Notes: generated from the letters alone by a model not told the origin. DNA of 56,794 bases from Mesorhizobium sp. LNHC252B00 (GCF_000502955.1 NZ_AYWO01000005.1:61549-118342); one strand, 5' to 3'. Positions 40,092-51,693 are shown, counted from the stretch's first letter. Program-made: numbers and translations.

Positions 40092-41378
40092 ATGGCCTAC
40101 CAATCCCCGATCTCCCCCGGCCGCTCCTGGTACGAAGACACAGCCGGACCGCGGCCTGAATACCCCGTGCTCGATGGCGACCGTACCTGCGATGTCGTCA
40201 TCATCGGCGGCGGCTTTACCGGCCTGTCGGCGGCGGTGCATCTGGCCAAGGGAGGGACGAATGTCGTTTTGATCGAGGCGTACCGTTTCGGCGACGGCGC
40301 TTCCGGGCGCAATGGCGGGCAGCTCGGCACCGGCCAGCGTTCCTGGGCAGAGGAGCTGGAGGCCGAGTATGGTTTTTCGCGCGCCAAGGCCCTGTTCGAT
40401 CTTGCCGAAGAGGCGAAGACGCATCTCCTCGAATTCGCTGCTGCCAACCAGATCGACATCGACTATCTGCCGGGCCAGCTCTCGGTGGCGCACAAGCCGC
40501 GCTACGTCGACGACTACAAGGCACATGCCGAGATCATGGCGAGCCGTTTTTCCTACCCGCATATCTCGTTCATGGATGCCAGGGAGACGGCGGAGCGGCT
40601 GGGATCGACAGCCTACTTTGGCGGGACGCGCGACACCGGCACTGGACACATCCACCCGATGAAAATGGTGATCGGGACGGCGCGGGTGGCAGCGCTTGCC
40701 GGCGCGCAGCTGTTCGAGGGGACGCCATCGACCGGCATCGTTTCCAGTGGCGGCAAGGTCAAGGTTTCGACGCCGAGAGGCACGGTGACAGCGCAGAAAT
40801 GCCTGATCGCGGTCAACGCCCACGGCGGCACGCTTGAGCCGGTGAGTGCGGCGCACATCATGCCGATCGGTTCATTCATCGGCGCAACCGTGCCGCTGGG
40901 AGCAGACTCGAACGTGTTGCCGGGCGGCGAGTCGGTCGATGATTCCCGCTTCGTCGTGCGCTATTTCCGCAGATCGAAAGACGGGCGGCTGCTGTTTGGC
41001 GGACGCGAGATTTACGGCGTCAACGATCCGAAGGATATTCACATCCACATCCGTCGCCAGATCGCGGAACTCTATCCGGCGCTCAGGGACGTCGAGATCA
41101 CGCATGGCTGGGGCGGCTATGTCGGCATCACAGTGCCGAGAATGCCTTTCGTGCGCGAAGTGATGCCCAATGTGATTTCGGCCGGCGGCTATTCCGGCCA
41201 CGGCGTCATGCTGTCGAACTTCTTCGGCAAGCTATATGCCGAATCCGTTGCGGGCAACCGCGACCGGCTGAAGCTGATCGAGGATCTGAAAATCCCGCCC
41301 TTCCCCGGCGGACGGCGCTTTCGTACGCCGCTGCTGTTCCTGGCGCTCAACTGGTTTGCTCTGCGGGACAGGATTTAG
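40092..41378 (+). CDS. puuB: Gamma-glutamylputrescine oxidoreductase
   Basis: A 428-aa FAD-dependent amine oxidase of the DAO family. The Rossmann dinucleotide motif CDVVIIGGGFTGLSAAVHLA is followed by GASGRNGGQLGTGQRSW; the C-terminal FAD contact is SAGGYSGHGVMLSNFFGKL. It oxidises gamma-glutamylputrescine, releasing H2O2 and an aldehyde, the second step of the Puu route. It follows puuA after 117 bp with the same orientation. The later enzymes puuC and puuD are not in the window. Confidence 0.88.
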   Translation: MAYQSPISPGRSWYEDTAGPRPEYPVLDGDRTCDVVIIGGGFTGLSAAVHLAKGGTNVVLIEAYRFGDGASGRNGGQLGTGQRSWAEELEAEYGFSRAKALFDLAEEAKTHLLEFAAANQIDIDYLPGQLSVAHKPRYVDDYKAHAEIMASRFSYPHISFMDARETAERLGSTAYFGGTRDTGTGHIHPMKMVIGTARVAALAGAQLFEGTPSTGIVSSGGKVKVSTPRGTVTAQKCLIAVNAHGGTLEPVSAAHIMPIGSFIGATVPLGADSNVLPGGESVDDSRFVVRYFRRSKDGRLLFGGREIYGVNDPKDIHIHIRRQIAELYPALRDVEITHGWGGYVGITVPRMPFVREVMPNVISAGGYSGHGVMLSNFFGKLYAESVAGNRDRLKLIEDLKIPPFPGGRRFRTPLLFLALNWFALRDRI

Positions 41379-41434
41379 GGTTGTTCCCACTTTTCGGGAT
41401 TGCGTTCGGACTGGACAGGATCGCGCTGAATTCA

Positions 41435-41454
41435 TGTAATATTACTGTAATATT
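41435..41454. repeat. Tandem TGTAATATT repeats
   Basis: TGTAATATT occurs at 41435-41443 and 41446-41454, an 11-bp period. The first copy forms the palindrome GTAATATTAC. It lies in the gap between puuB and the SH3-protein gene and is AT-rich compared with its surroundings. A regulatory role is possible but unproven. Confidence 0.35.
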
Positions 41455-41523
41455 TGTTGCCGTAGCGGCACATTGCGGAATCCCCCTCAAAGGTGCAGAA
41501 TCGGGTGGGAAGGCGTAGTGATG

Positions 41524-41555
41524 CCACAATCGCCGGCAAAAGATGCCGGTTGTGG
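41524..41555 (+). other. Leader hairpin before the SH3-protein gene
   Basis: CCACAA and CCGGC pair with GCCGG and TTGTGG around AAAAGAT, giving an interrupted stem about 120 bp upstream of the GTG start at 41677. It might structure the leader of that mRNA. There is no U-tract, so it is not a plain terminator. Confidence 0.3.
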
Positions 41556-41676
41556 GCGACTGATGGGGAATTTTGCGGGCTTGCCCGCTTTGGTTTCTTG
41601 GGACCGATGCAGATCTTTCGCCAGGTTCTTGGCATTCGATCGAAAGAACATTGGCCCACTTATGGAGGTGGCAAGA

Positions 41677-42528
41677 GTGAAAGAGCCCTTCAGTTTCGGT
41701 ACGCCGGAACGTCGGCGCTTTGCCATGCAGTTCGGATACGACATGCGGCCGTCGTTCTGGCAGGAAGTCCGTTCGAACTCGCATCTGGTGATCGCCGCAA
41801 TCGGCACCGCAGCACTGCTTGGCGTCGCCGCCGTGGCGCTATGGCTGGCATTACCGGCCAGCGACAGGCAAGCGTCAGCAAGCCCTGAGCAGACAATTCC
41901 AGCCATTCCGGTGAAGACGACGAAAATAGCCCCGGTGGGGGCTGCAGTCGCCGCGACAACCGTGCCGCAGGCGCGCAAGTCCGACGCGGTTTCACCGACC
42001 GTGGCAGCAGCGGAAGCCATCCCCGCACTCAAGGCCAATGATCCGCGCTGGACCGGACCGCAGCCGAAGGTCGCCTCCGATTCGACTGCTCCCAGCCAAG
42101 TGGCGAACCAGGCTGAACAGACGCCGGACAAGCCGGCGGCGGCATTCGCGCAGCCGGCAGCCGATACCGATGCCACCGCTGAACTTGCCAAGGTTGCCGC
42201 CCCCCCCGCGGCGGCGGGTAGCCATCCCGATGGCGCACAAACCGCCGCTATCCCCGCGGTGCAGCCGCAGGTGCCGCCACAGCAGCCAACGGCCGCTGAC
42301 GACGGCAGCCAGGCCAAGGCGAAGCCCGGGAAGGTCGCAGCCGCCGGAACAGGGCGTATCCTGAGACCCGTGACCATGCGGAGCGGCCCGAAGAAGAATG
42401 CCGCCGCCATCGCCACGGTGCCGGCCAGAACCTCGGTTCAGGTGATGAGTTGCAAGCAATGGTGCCAGATCATCTATAACGGCAAGACCGGCTGGGTCTA
42501 CAAGACCTACATCAAGACCGGCGCCTGA
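41677..42528 (+). CDS. Membrane-anchored SH3b-domain protein
   Basis: A 283-aa protein with one membrane helix near residues 36-58 (LVIAAIGTAALLGVAAVALW), a long Ala/Pro-rich spacer (about 60-220) and a C-terminal bacterial SH3 domain (RPVTMRSGPKKNAAAIATVP, then KTGWVYKTYIKTG). The GTG at 41677 is preferred as start because GGAGGT lies seven bases before it; the ATG at 41662 would begin inside that site. The layout suggests a cell-envelope protein reaching toward peptidoglycan. Partner unknown. Confidence 0.78.
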   Translation: MKEPFSFGTPERRRFAMQFGYDMRPSFWQEVRSNSHLVIAAIGTAALLGVAAVALWLALPASDRQASASPEQTIPAIPVKTTKIAPVGAAVAATTVPQARKSDAVSPTVAAAEAIPALKANDPRWTGPQPKVASDSTAPSQVANQAEQTPDKPAAAFAQPAADTDATAELAKVAAPPAAAGSHPDGAQTAAIPAVQPQVPPQQPTAADDGSQAKAKPGKVAAAGTGRILRPVTMRSGPKKNAAAIATVPARTSVQVMSCKQWCQIIYNGKTGWVYKTYIKTGA

Positions 42529-42573
42529 CTCCCACTGCTCGGCGTGGGCATGTTGGCGACATACGGCAGGCTA

Positions 42574-43320
42574 TCAGATGCAGCGGCCGCCATCGACCTC
42601 CAGCGCCACACCGGTGATGAATGCGGCTTCGTCGGAGGCCAGCCAGAGTGCGGCATTGGCAATGTCGAGCGGCGTCGAAAGCCGGCCGAGCGGGATCGAT
42701 GCGCGGAACTTCTCGCGGATTTCAGGTGTGTCGGCGCCCATGAATTTCTCCAGCATGCCGGTCTCGCCAGCAACCGGGCAGAGGCAGTTGACGCGGATCT
42801 TCTTCGGCGCCAGTTCCACCGCCATCGACTTGGTGGCGGAGATCGCCCAGCCTTTCGACGCATTGTACCAGGTGAGGCCGGGCCTCGGCCGCAGACCCGC
42901 GGTGGAGGCCGTGGTCAAAATGACGCCGCCGCCTTGCCGCTCCATGATCGGCACCACGGCAAGCGCTGCGTGATAGATCGCCTTCATGTTGACTGATGTG
43001 ATCAGATCGAAGGTTTCCTCGTCGACATTGAGCATGTCGCCGTTGCGATGGGTATAGCCCGCATTGTTGACCATAATGTCGATGCGGCCGAAGGCGCTCT
43101 TCGTGGCATAGACCATCTCGTCGAATTCGGAGCGCAGCGAAACATCGGTCTGGGTCCAGATCGCCGCTTCACCGATCTCGCCGGCGACACGCTCCGCACC
43201 CTTGCCATTGAGATCGGCGATGACAACCCTGGCGCCCTCCTCGGCAAAGCGCCTGGCCATACCCTCGCCAAAGCCCGACGCAGCACCGGTGATGACGGCA
43301 ACCTTGTTTTCCAGACGCAT
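42574..43320 (-). CDS. Glucose/3-oxoacyl reductase-like SDR
   Basis: A 248-aa classical SDR: TGAASGFG cofactor loop, NNAG, catalytic Ser (TASTAG) and YNASK. It ends ALEVDGGRCI as FabG-like proteins do. The ATG at 43320 (MRLENKVAVITGA) is the usual start; frames further upstream are unlikely. It is divergent from zwf with a 317-bp gap. The product name beyond SDR oxidoreductase is not supported. Confidence 0.9.
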   Translation of the reverse strand: MRLENKVAVITGAASGFGEGMARRFAEEGARVVIADLNGKGAERVAGEIGEAAIWTQTDVSLRSEFDEMVYATKSAFGRIDIMVNNAGYTHRNGDMLNVDEETFDLITSVNMKAIYHAALAVVPIMERQGGGVILTTASTAGLRPRPGLTWYNASKGWAISATKSMAVELAPKKIRVNCLCPVAGETGMLEKFMGADTPEIREKFRASIPLGRLSTPLDIANAALWLASDEAAFITGVALEVDGGRCI

Positions 43321-43637
43321 GTTTTTCCCGCTCATGCTTGGTGATGATCGACAGTCACGCCGATCATACACATCCACGCAATGCCGCGGCTGCTGAACAG
43401 GTTGGTTGAAAGATGTGCGGCCATCGCCGATTTCTCCTTTGGCTTTCGCCTCGATCCCGCTCTATGCTGCAACTGCGAAGGGCTTCCGGAGCCGCGCCTG
43501 TCGACAAGCCTCCAGGGTCATCGGACTGTCAAGGGGCAGGCGCATACACCCAGATGTGACACCATGGCACTGGAAAATTTAAATCGATTAGATTATATCA
43601 GCCGCGTACTTGCGACCGGCGTCAGAGCGGATAGACC

Positions 43638-45107
43638 ATGACCAGCCAGATCATCCCCGTCGACCCTTTCGACTTCATCATTTTCGGCGGCACCGGCGAT
43701 CTGTCGGAACGCAAGCTTTTGCCGTCTCTCTACTATCGGCAGCGCGACCATCAGTTCTCGGAGCCGACGCGCATCATCGGCACATCACGATCGAAAATGA
43801 GCGATGAGGAATTCCAGGCCTTCGCCAAGCAGGCGATCTCCGAGCATGTCAAACCGGCCGATATCGACGCCAATGAATTGAAGACCTTTCTGGCGCGGCT
43901 ATCCTATGTCTCGGCCGATGCAACGACCGGCGCCGGCTTCGACAAATTGACGAAGGCGATCGGCGACAGCGACCGTATCCGTGCCTTCTACCTGGCGGTG
44001 GCGCCGGCGCTGTTCGGCGATATTTCTCACAAGCTGAAGGAGCACAATCTGATCACGCCGAACTCCCGCATCGTGCTGGAGAAGCCGATCGGCCGCGACC
44101 TTGCGTCAGCGCGAGCGCTCAACGATCTGGTCGGCGACGATTTCCACGAAAGCCAGATCTTCCGCATCGACCACTATCTCGGCAAGGAGACGGTGCAGAA
44201 CCTGATGGCGCTGCGCTTTGCCAACGCGCTCTATGAGCCGCTGTGGAATTCCGCCCATATCGACCATGTGCAGATCACGGTCGCCGAGACAGTGGGGTTG
44301 GAAGACCGCGTCACCTATTACGACAAGGCCGGCGCACTGCGCGACATGGTGCAGAACCATATGCTGCAGCTGCTGTGCCTGGTCGCCATGGAAGCGCCGT
44401 CTTCGATGGACGCCGACGCGGTGCGCGACGAGAAGCTGAAGGTGCTGCGGGCGCTGAAGCGCATCAACGGCAACGAGGCGCCGAAGCACACCGTGCGTGG
44501 CCAATACCGCGCCGGCGCCTCGGCCAGCGGAGCTGTAAAAGGCTATGTCGAGGAGCTTTCCCACGACAGCAACACCGAAACTTTCGTCGCCATCAAGGCC
44601 GAGATCGGCACCTGGCGCTGGGCGGGCGTTCCGTTTTACTTCAGGACCGGCAAGCGGCTGGCGACACGGGTTTCGGAAATCGTCATCGAATTCAAGCCGA
44701 TCCCGCATTCGATCTTCGGTGACAGCGCCGGTCCGATCTTCGCCAACCAACTGGTCATCCGGTTGCAGCCGGACGAAGGCGTCAAGCAGTTCATCATGAT
44801 CAAGGATCCGGGTCCGGGCGGCATGCGGCTGCGCCAGATCTCGCTCGACATGAGCTTCGCGCAATCCTTCGATGGCCGCGCGCCGGATGCCTATGAGCGG
44901 CTGATCATGGATGTCATCCGTGGCAACCAGACCCTGTTCATGCGCCGCGACGAAGTCGAGGCGGCGTGGAAGTGGATCGACCCGATCCAGAACGCCTGGG
45001 AAAGCGCCAGACAAGAGGCGCAGGGCTATACGGCAGGCACCTGGGGACCCTCGGCCTCCATCGCACTGATCGAACGTGACGGGCGGACATGGCACGAGAG
45101 CAATTGA
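43638..45107 (+). CDS. zwf: Glucose-6-phosphate 1-dehydrogenase
   Basis: A 489-aa NADP(+)-dependent enzyme oxidising glucose-6-phosphate to 6-phosphogluconolactone. The N-terminal loop GGTGDLSERKLLPSLY binds the cofactor, and the substrate/catalytic motif RIDHYLGKETVQN has its His near residue 179. First gene of zwf-pgl-edd. The pgl start lies inside its 3' end, so translation is coupled. Confidence 0.96.
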   Translation: MTSQIIPVDPFDFIIFGGTGDLSERKLLPSLYYRQRDHQFSEPTRIIGTSRSKMSDEEFQAFAKQAISEHVKPADIDANELKTFLARLSYVSADATTGAGFDKLTKAIGDSDRIRAFYLAVAPALFGDISHKLKEHNLITPNSRIVLEKPIGRDLASARALNDLVGDDFHESQIFRIDHYLGKETVQNLMALRFANALYEPLWNSAHIDHVQITVAETVGLEDRVTYYDKAGALRDMVQNHMLQLLCLVAMEAPSSMDADAVRDEKLKVLRALKRINGNEAPKHTVRGQYRAGASASGAVKGYVEELSHDSNTETFVAIKAEIGTWRWAGVPFYFRTGKRLATRVSEIVIEFKPIPHSIFGDSAGPIFANQLVIRLQPDEGVKQFIMIKDPGPGGMRLRQISLDMSFAQSFDGRAPDAYERLIMDVIRGNQTLFMRRDEVEAAWKWIDPIQNAWESARQEAQGYTAGTWGPSASIALIERDGRTWHESN

Positions 45108-45805
45108 ACAGCGCCGCCTACAGCTGGAACGGCTTCGCCGGGCGCCAGGAATTGGCGGCCGCCCTTGCCGGTCATGTCGCCGGCCGCCTGACCAAGGCCA
45201 TCGCCGAGCGCGGCACGGGGCTGCTCGCCGTCTCCGGCGGCACCACGCCGGCAAAGTTCTTCGCCGCTCTTTCGGCGATACCGATCGCCTGGGACAAGGT
45301 GATCGTGACGCTGGTCGACGAGCGCTTCGTGCCGGCCTCCTCGCCACGTTCCAACGCCGGGCTGGTGGCCGCAAATCTCTTGCAGAACGCGGCCAAGGCG
45401 GCACGTTTCGTGCCTCTCTATCACGAAGCCACCGACATCGAGGACGCGGCGGCGTCCGACAACGCAGCACTGCAGTCGCTGCCCTGGCCGCTCGACGTCG
45501 TCGTGCTCGGCATGGGGCCGGACGGCCATACCGCCTCGTTCTTTCCCGATGCCGACGACCTGGCAAGATTGCTCGACCCGTCCTGCGACAGGATCGTGCT
45601 GCCGGTTCGTGCGGCGAGCGCGGGCGAGCCGCGGCTGACCCTGTCGCTGGCGCGCATCGTCGATGCCGGCTTCATCGCGGTGCACATCGAGGGCGAGGAC
45701 AAGCGCACCGCCTTCGACGGCGCGGTCGCGCCCGGACCGCGAAAACCAATCCGCGCCGTGCTCGACGCCGCGCGTAAGCCCGTGGAGATTTTCTGGGCGC
45801 CCTGA
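45089..45805 (+). CDS. pgl: 6-phosphogluconolactonase
   Basis: A 238-aa Pgl/DevB-type lactonase: hydrolyses 6-phosphogluconolactone. Hallmarks are LLAVSGGTTPAKFFAAL, VTLVDERFVP and LGMGPDGHTASFFPDA. It overlaps zwf by 19 bp and precedes edd by 71 bp, completing the path to 6-phosphogluconate. Confidence 0.93.
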   Translation: MAREQLNSAAYSWNGFAGRQELAAALAGHVAGRLTKAIAERGTGLLAVSGGTTPAKFFAALSAIPIAWDKVIVTLVDERFVPASSPRSNAGLVAANLLQNAAKAARFVPLYHEATDIEDAAASDNAALQSLPWPLDVVVLGMGPDGHTASFFPDADDLARLLDPSCDRIVLPVRAASAGEPRLTLSLARIVDAGFIAVHIEGEDKRTAFDGAVAPGPRKPIRAVLDAARKPVEIFWAP

Positions 45806-45876
45806 TTTGAACGTACTGAGGGTCCCGGCGGACAGCCGGATTGTGTTCCGGGACCTCGCCTGAAAGGACCGACACC

Positions 45877-47700
<1,824 letters not shown>

Positions 47701-47723
47701 TGGAATCACCGTTCTGTGCATGA

Positions 47724-47750
47724 AAAGGGCGGCGCTTGGCCGCCCTTTTT
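47724..47750 (+). terminator. Terminator after edd
   Basis: AAAGGGCGGC (47724-47733) pairs with GCCGCCCTTT (47739-47748), followed by T residues. It ends zwf-pgl-edd and faces the convergent von Willebrand A gene. Confidence 0.88.
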
Positions 47751-47768
47751 GCTACGGTCAAATGGTGG

Positions 47769-49427
47769 TCACGGCGTAACGGTAATTTCGCTCCGTTCGC
47801 CGGCCTTGACCGTCACCGGCATTTCCTTGTCATGGCCTGCATCGGACATGTGGCGGACGACCACATAGTCGCCGGCCGGAACGGTCTGCTGCCAGGTATC
47901 GCCATAGTTCAGGCCAAGCGCCTTGCGCTTACCCTCTATGTCCTTTTTCGGTGACAGGATCTCGATCGAATAGGCACCGGACGCCGACATCGCCAGGACG
48001 CCGGCATCGAGCGGCACCTTGATGTCCGTGATATCTCCGACCTTGACGCTGAACGGCTGCTCGACGACCGCCAGGTCAAGCGTGGTGACCGCCACATAGT
48101 CGTCCGGCGGCAGCCAGAACTTGCTGTCGGGTCCATACGAATGCTCGACACTGTCACGCGTGCCGTCGATTTTCTTCTTCGCCTTGACGATCTCGAAGCC
48201 GAGGCCGGAACTGTCGGCCTTGTCACCGCCGGCGACATAGAAAGCGTTGAGCACGATATGGCCGACGCCGACGATGACGTCCTTCTCGATCTTCTGCCCG
48301 GCGGCGAGCTGGATGGTTTCGGTGACGCTGCCGGCGCCGATCTGGACCGTGACCTTCTGTTCGCCCGCCGGCACGATGATCTTGGTGTCGCCATAGTGGG
48401 TGGTGCTGCCGCCCGGATAAACGAAATTGAGGCTGGCCGCCTCACTGATATCGGCGCCCTGGCTCGGCCGCGGATGAATGAGCATGGTGCCTGCGTTCAA
48501 GGTGAACAGCGGCTTGTAGACCTGGCCGGCCTCGATCTTGAATTTCTGCTCCACCTTGGCCTCGTCGTCGCGCGCCACGACGACGTAGTCGCCCGGCTCG
48601 AGACTGCCTTTGTAGGCGCCATATTCGGTGGTGATGGAATCGCCGCGCGAGCCATCGGCATTCGCCTTGTAGATCTCCCAGGCGTTGCCGTCGGTGATCG
48701 GCTCGCCACCTTCGGCCATCACCACCGTCGGCTGAAAATTGAATTCCGGTTTCGCGGGCTCCGGTGCGGGCGCAGGCGCCGGAGCGGGAGCCGGTTCTGG
48801 AGCGGGTGCCGCCACGGTCTCGACAAGCGCCTCCTGCAGCGCCTTCTCGTCGGAGGCCTGGATGTATTTGCCGCCGGTGTTGTCGGCGAGGCAGGCGATC
48901 TGCTTGCCTTCGTCGGCGGTGAGGCCGAAACCGACGACATCGGCGGTGAAGTCGACGCCGGATGCTTCAAGCTCCTTGCCAAGCGCGCAGGGGTCGCCAC
49001 CGCATGTTTCGAGACCGTCGGTGATGAGCACGACGGTCGCCTTGTCCTCGGTATATTTCAACGCCTCGGCTGCTTGCTTGACCGCAGAGGTCAGGGGCGT
49101 CTTGCCGAGGAATTTCAAGCTGTCGGCGGCCGCCGAAATGGCACTGGCCGAACCTGCCTGTGGCGGCACGATCAACTGGATGTCGTCGCAGCTGCCCTTT
49201 TCGCGATGGCCATAGGCCATGAAGCCGATTTCGTCGTCGACGGGGACCGATTGAAGCACCGTTCGTAGCGACTCGCGGGCGATTTCGAGCTTGGGCTTGC
49301 CGTCGATCTGCGCCCACATCGAGCCGGAGGCGTCGAGGATAACGATGACCTTGTTTGCGGCGAAGCCGAACGTGGTCATCGACAAAAGGAGGATCGCCGC
49401 AGCGACGCCCCGTGCAAGTCCCGCCAT
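47769..49427 (-). CDS. Exported von Willebrand factor A-domain protein
   Basis: A 552-aa protein with a signal peptide (RGVAAAILLLSMTTFGFA). It has a VWA domain whose metal-site motif DASGSMW is complete, then a Pro/Ala linker (PAPEPAPAPAPAPAPEP) and several beta-rich repeats (YVVVARDDEAKVEQKFKIEA, YVAVTTLDLAVVEQPFSVKV, YVVVRHMSDA). The domain style suggests metal-dependent binding to a surface or secreted partner. The neighbours do not reveal which. Confidence 0.82.
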   Translation of the reverse strand: MAGLARGVAAAILLLSMTTFGFAANKVIVILDASGSMWAQIDGKPKLEIARESLRTVLQSVPVDDEIGFMAYGHREKGSCDDIQLIVPPQAGSASAISAAADSLKFLGKTPLTSAVKQAAEALKYTEDKATVVLITDGLETCGGDPCALGKELEASGVDFTADVVGFGLTADEGKQIACLADNTGGKYIQASDEKALQEALVETVAAPAPEPAPAPAPAPAPEPAKPEFNFQPTVVMAEGGEPITDGNAWEIYKANADGSRGDSITTEYGAYKGSLEPGDYVVVARDDEAKVEQKFKIEAGQVYKPLFTLNAGTMLIHPRPSQGADISEAASLNFVYPGGSTTHYGDTKIIVPAGEQKVTVQIGAGSVTETIQLAAGQKIEKDVIVGVGHIVLNAFYVAGGDKADSSGLGFEIVKAKKKIDGTRDSVEHSYGPDSKFWLPPDDYVAVTTLDLAVVEQPFSVKVGDITDIKVPLDAGVLAMSASGAYSIEILSPKKDIEGKRKALGLNYGDTWQQTVPAGDYVVVRHMSDAGHDKEMPVTVKAGERSEITVTP

Positions 49428-49599
49428 CGAAATCTCCTCAATCCGCCCCTGATCCGGGCGGCAAGCTATTTGACGCGGCGCCGGGACACAAGTCGGTGCC
49501 GGTGCGTAGGGCTCCGAACTCAGCGTAACAAAAGACCTGACGACATCCTGTTCGGCGGTGTCGGCAGTGCCGGTAGTTTTTCACGATAGGAATTTTTTC

Positions 49600-49684
49600 T
49601 TGACTCAGTGCCCTCAGCTATGGTACATATTCGCCCATGGTGCTGATTTGCGCCGGTGACCCGCCGCTCAGGCGGGTTTTTCGT
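49600..49684 (+). ncRNA. Candidate short transcript with promoter and terminator
   Basis: TTGACT (49600-49605) and TACATA (49624-49629), 18 bp apart, could be a sigma-70 promoter. ACCCGCC (49659-49665) and GGCGGGT (49671-49677), followed by TTTT, form a clear intrinsic terminator. The predicted RNA is only about 45-50 nt. It lies in the 322-bp gap between the VWA gene and a GlxA regulator, both on the other strand. A tiny reading frame starting at 49637 is possible. No known family is recognised. Confidence 0.45.
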
Positions 49685-49749
49685 TTGATGCTCCGCCGGC
49701 CCGGTGCCGGGGCCGAATACCGAACTTTTCAACGGAAGCGAAAAACCGC

Positions 49750-50712
49750 TCAGTAGGTCGTGCGGCGCTCTTCCGAGGGCGGCCTGCCGAATTGCAGCCG
49801 GTAGCTCTGGGCAAAGTAGGAATGCGAGGTGAAGCCGGTTGCGATCGCCACGTCGAGGATCGGCATGTTGGTCTGGCGCAACAATTCGCGCGCCCGCTCC
49901 AGCCGCAGCCGCATGTAATAGCGGCCGGGGGTGACGCTGAGATGGCGCAGGAACAGCCGCTCGACCTGGCGCACCGACAGGCCGGCGGACTTGGCCAGTT
50001 GCACGGCCGACAGCGGCTCGTCGAGGTGGTCTGCCATCAGTTCGACAATGCGCCTGAGCTTCTCCGACTTGCCGGTCAGGTCTCGTTCCGGACCGACGCG
50101 CTGGCGGTCGCCGGCCGAGCGGATGCGTTCGTGCTGGAACTGGTTGGCGACGCCATTGGCGAGATTCGAACCGAAATCGCCGCGCACGATCTCCAGCATC
50201 AGGTCGATCGAGGTGGTGCCGCCGGCGCAGGTGTAGCGCTTGCGGTCGATCTCGAAGACGTTGCCGGTGCAGTTGATGTCGGGGAAGCGTTCGACGAAGC
50301 CGGCGCGGTTTTCCCAATGGATGGTGCAGCGATAGCCTTCGAGTTGGCCGGCCTCGGCCAGCAGATAGGAGCCGACCGACAAGGCACCGAGCGCATTGCC
50401 GCGCCGGCCCCAGCTGCGCAGTGCCGCCAGCACCTTGCTCTTGCCGGGAAATTCCGTCGTCAGCCCGACCGAGACGAAGAGGATGTCGACCGGCGGCAGG
50501 TCGGCAACGGCATAGTCGATCTTGAGCGGCAGGCCATTGGAGGCCATCACCGGATCGCCATCGGCCGACACCGTGGTCCAGCCGTAGAAGTCGCGGCCGA
50601 GCAACCGGTTCGCCGACCGGAATGTATCGATCGCCGCGGCCAGCGAGAACATGGAGAACTTGTCGACCAGCAGGAAAGCGAACTGCCGGCCGCCTTGAAC
50701 GGGATCAGTCAT
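49750..50712 (-). CDS. GlxA-family transcriptional regulator
   Basis: A 320-aa regulator with an N-terminal DJ-1/PfpI-like domain (FAFLLVDKFSMFSLAAAIDT, LGALSVGSYLLAEAGQL) and a C-terminal AraC HTH (LSAVQLAKSAGLSVRQVERL, LDVAIATGFTSHSYFAQSYR). Relatives control amino-acid, choline or carnitine-type catabolism. The start at 50712 (MTDPVQGGRQFAF) is the usual one. It is followed on the other side by the candidate short transcript and lies downstream of folD. Inducer unknown. Confidence 0.86.
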   Translation of the reverse strand: MTDPVQGGRQFAFLLVDKFSMFSLAAAIDTFRSANRLLGRDFYGWTTVSADGDPVMASNGLPLKIDYAVADLPPVDILFVSVGLTTEFPGKSKVLAALRSWGRRGNALGALSVGSYLLAEAGQLEGYRCTIHWENRAGFVERFPDINCTGNVFEIDRKRYTCAGGTTSIDLMLEIVRGDFGSNLANGVANQFQHERIRSAGDRQRVGPERDLTGKSEKLRRIVELMADHLDEPLSAVQLAKSAGLSVRQVERLFLRHLSVTPGRYYMRLRLERARELLRQTNMPILDVAIATGFTSHSYFAQSYRLQFGRPPSEERRTTY

Positions 50713-50767
50713 GACCGGCCGTTCCGGGGGAATAGTGGAGTTCGGCAAAGCTGCGGCTTTCTGGCGG

Positions 50768-51667
50768 TCAGAAGGACGGCCGTTTCAATCCGGCCGCAAG
50801 GTAGGCCGAGGCTAACGTATTGGCCATCAGCATGGCAATGGTCATCGGCCCGACACCGCCGGGAACCGGCGTGATGGCTCCGGCGGCCTTGGCCGCTTCG
50901 GCATAGGCGACGTCGCCGACGAGGCGCGACTTGCCCTCGCCCTTCTCTGGTGCGGGAATGCGGTTGATGCCGACATCGACGACGGTGGCGCCAGGCTTCA
51001 CCCAATCGCCCTTGATCATCTCCGGCCGGCCGACGGCCGCGACCAGAATGTCGGCGGTGCGGGCAAGTGCCGGCAGGTCTTTGGTGCGGCTGTGGGCGAT
51101 GGTGACGGTGCAATTGGCGGCAAGCAGGAGGTTGGCCATCGGCTTGCCGACGATGTTGGAGCGGCCGACGACGACCGCATTGAGGCCGGACAAATCCTTG
51201 CCGCGCACCCGCTCGATCAGAAGCATCGAGCCGGCCGGCGTGCAGGGCACGAAGGCAGTCTCGAGTTCACCGGTGCCGAGCTTGCCGACATTGATGAAAT
51301 GGAAGCCGTCGACATCCTTTTCCGGCGCGATGGTCTGGATGATCTTGCCGGCATCGATATGGGCCGGCAGCGGAAGCTGCACCAGGATGCCGTTGATGGC
51401 CGGATCGGCGTTAAGGTCGCCGATGATCTCCAGCAATGCCGGTTCCGAGGTTTCGGCCGACAGCGTGTGCTGCACTGAATGAAAGCCGCATTCCTTCGCG
51501 GTGCGCGATTTGGAAGCGACATAGACCTGGCTGGCCGGATCCTCGCCGACGATGACCACTGCAAGACCGGGCTTGGCCTTGCCTTTGGCGACAAGCTCGG
51601 CGGTCAGGATCTTGACCGTCCGCACCACGTCTTCGGCAACGCTCTTGCCATCAATCACTTCGGCCAT
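50768..51667 (-). CDS. folD: Bifunctional methylene-THF dehydrogenase/cyclohydrolase
   Basis: A 299-aa FolD: interconverts 5,10-methylene-THF, 5,10-methenyl-THF and 10-formyl-THF. The catalytic Lys motif is [43 protein letters not shown] and [12 protein letters not shown] are diagnostic. It supplies one-carbon units for purines and formyl-Met. A perfect hairpin lies just upstream of its start. Confidence 0.95.
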   Translation of the reverse strand: MAEVIDGKSVAEDVVRTVKILTAELVAKGKAKPGLAVVIVGEDPASQVYVASKSRTAKECGFHSVQHTLSAETSEPALLEIIGDLNADPAINGILVQLPLPAHIDAGKIIQTIAPEKDVDGFHFINVGKLGTGELETAFVPCTPAGSMLLIERVRGKDLSGLNAVVVGRSNIVGKPMANLLLAANCTVTIAHSRTKDLPALARTADILVAAVGRPEMIKGDWVKPGATVVDVGINRIPAPEKGEGKSRLVGDVAYAEAAKAAGAITPVPGGVGPMTIAMLMANTLASAYLAAGLKRPSF

Positions 51668-51693
51668 GGACCACCCTCAACACCAAAATGCCC

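Noticed and set aside
44106..45566. 486-aa minus-strand frame opposite zwf and pgl
   Set aside because: Antisense to two certain genes; Arg-rich nonsense composition.
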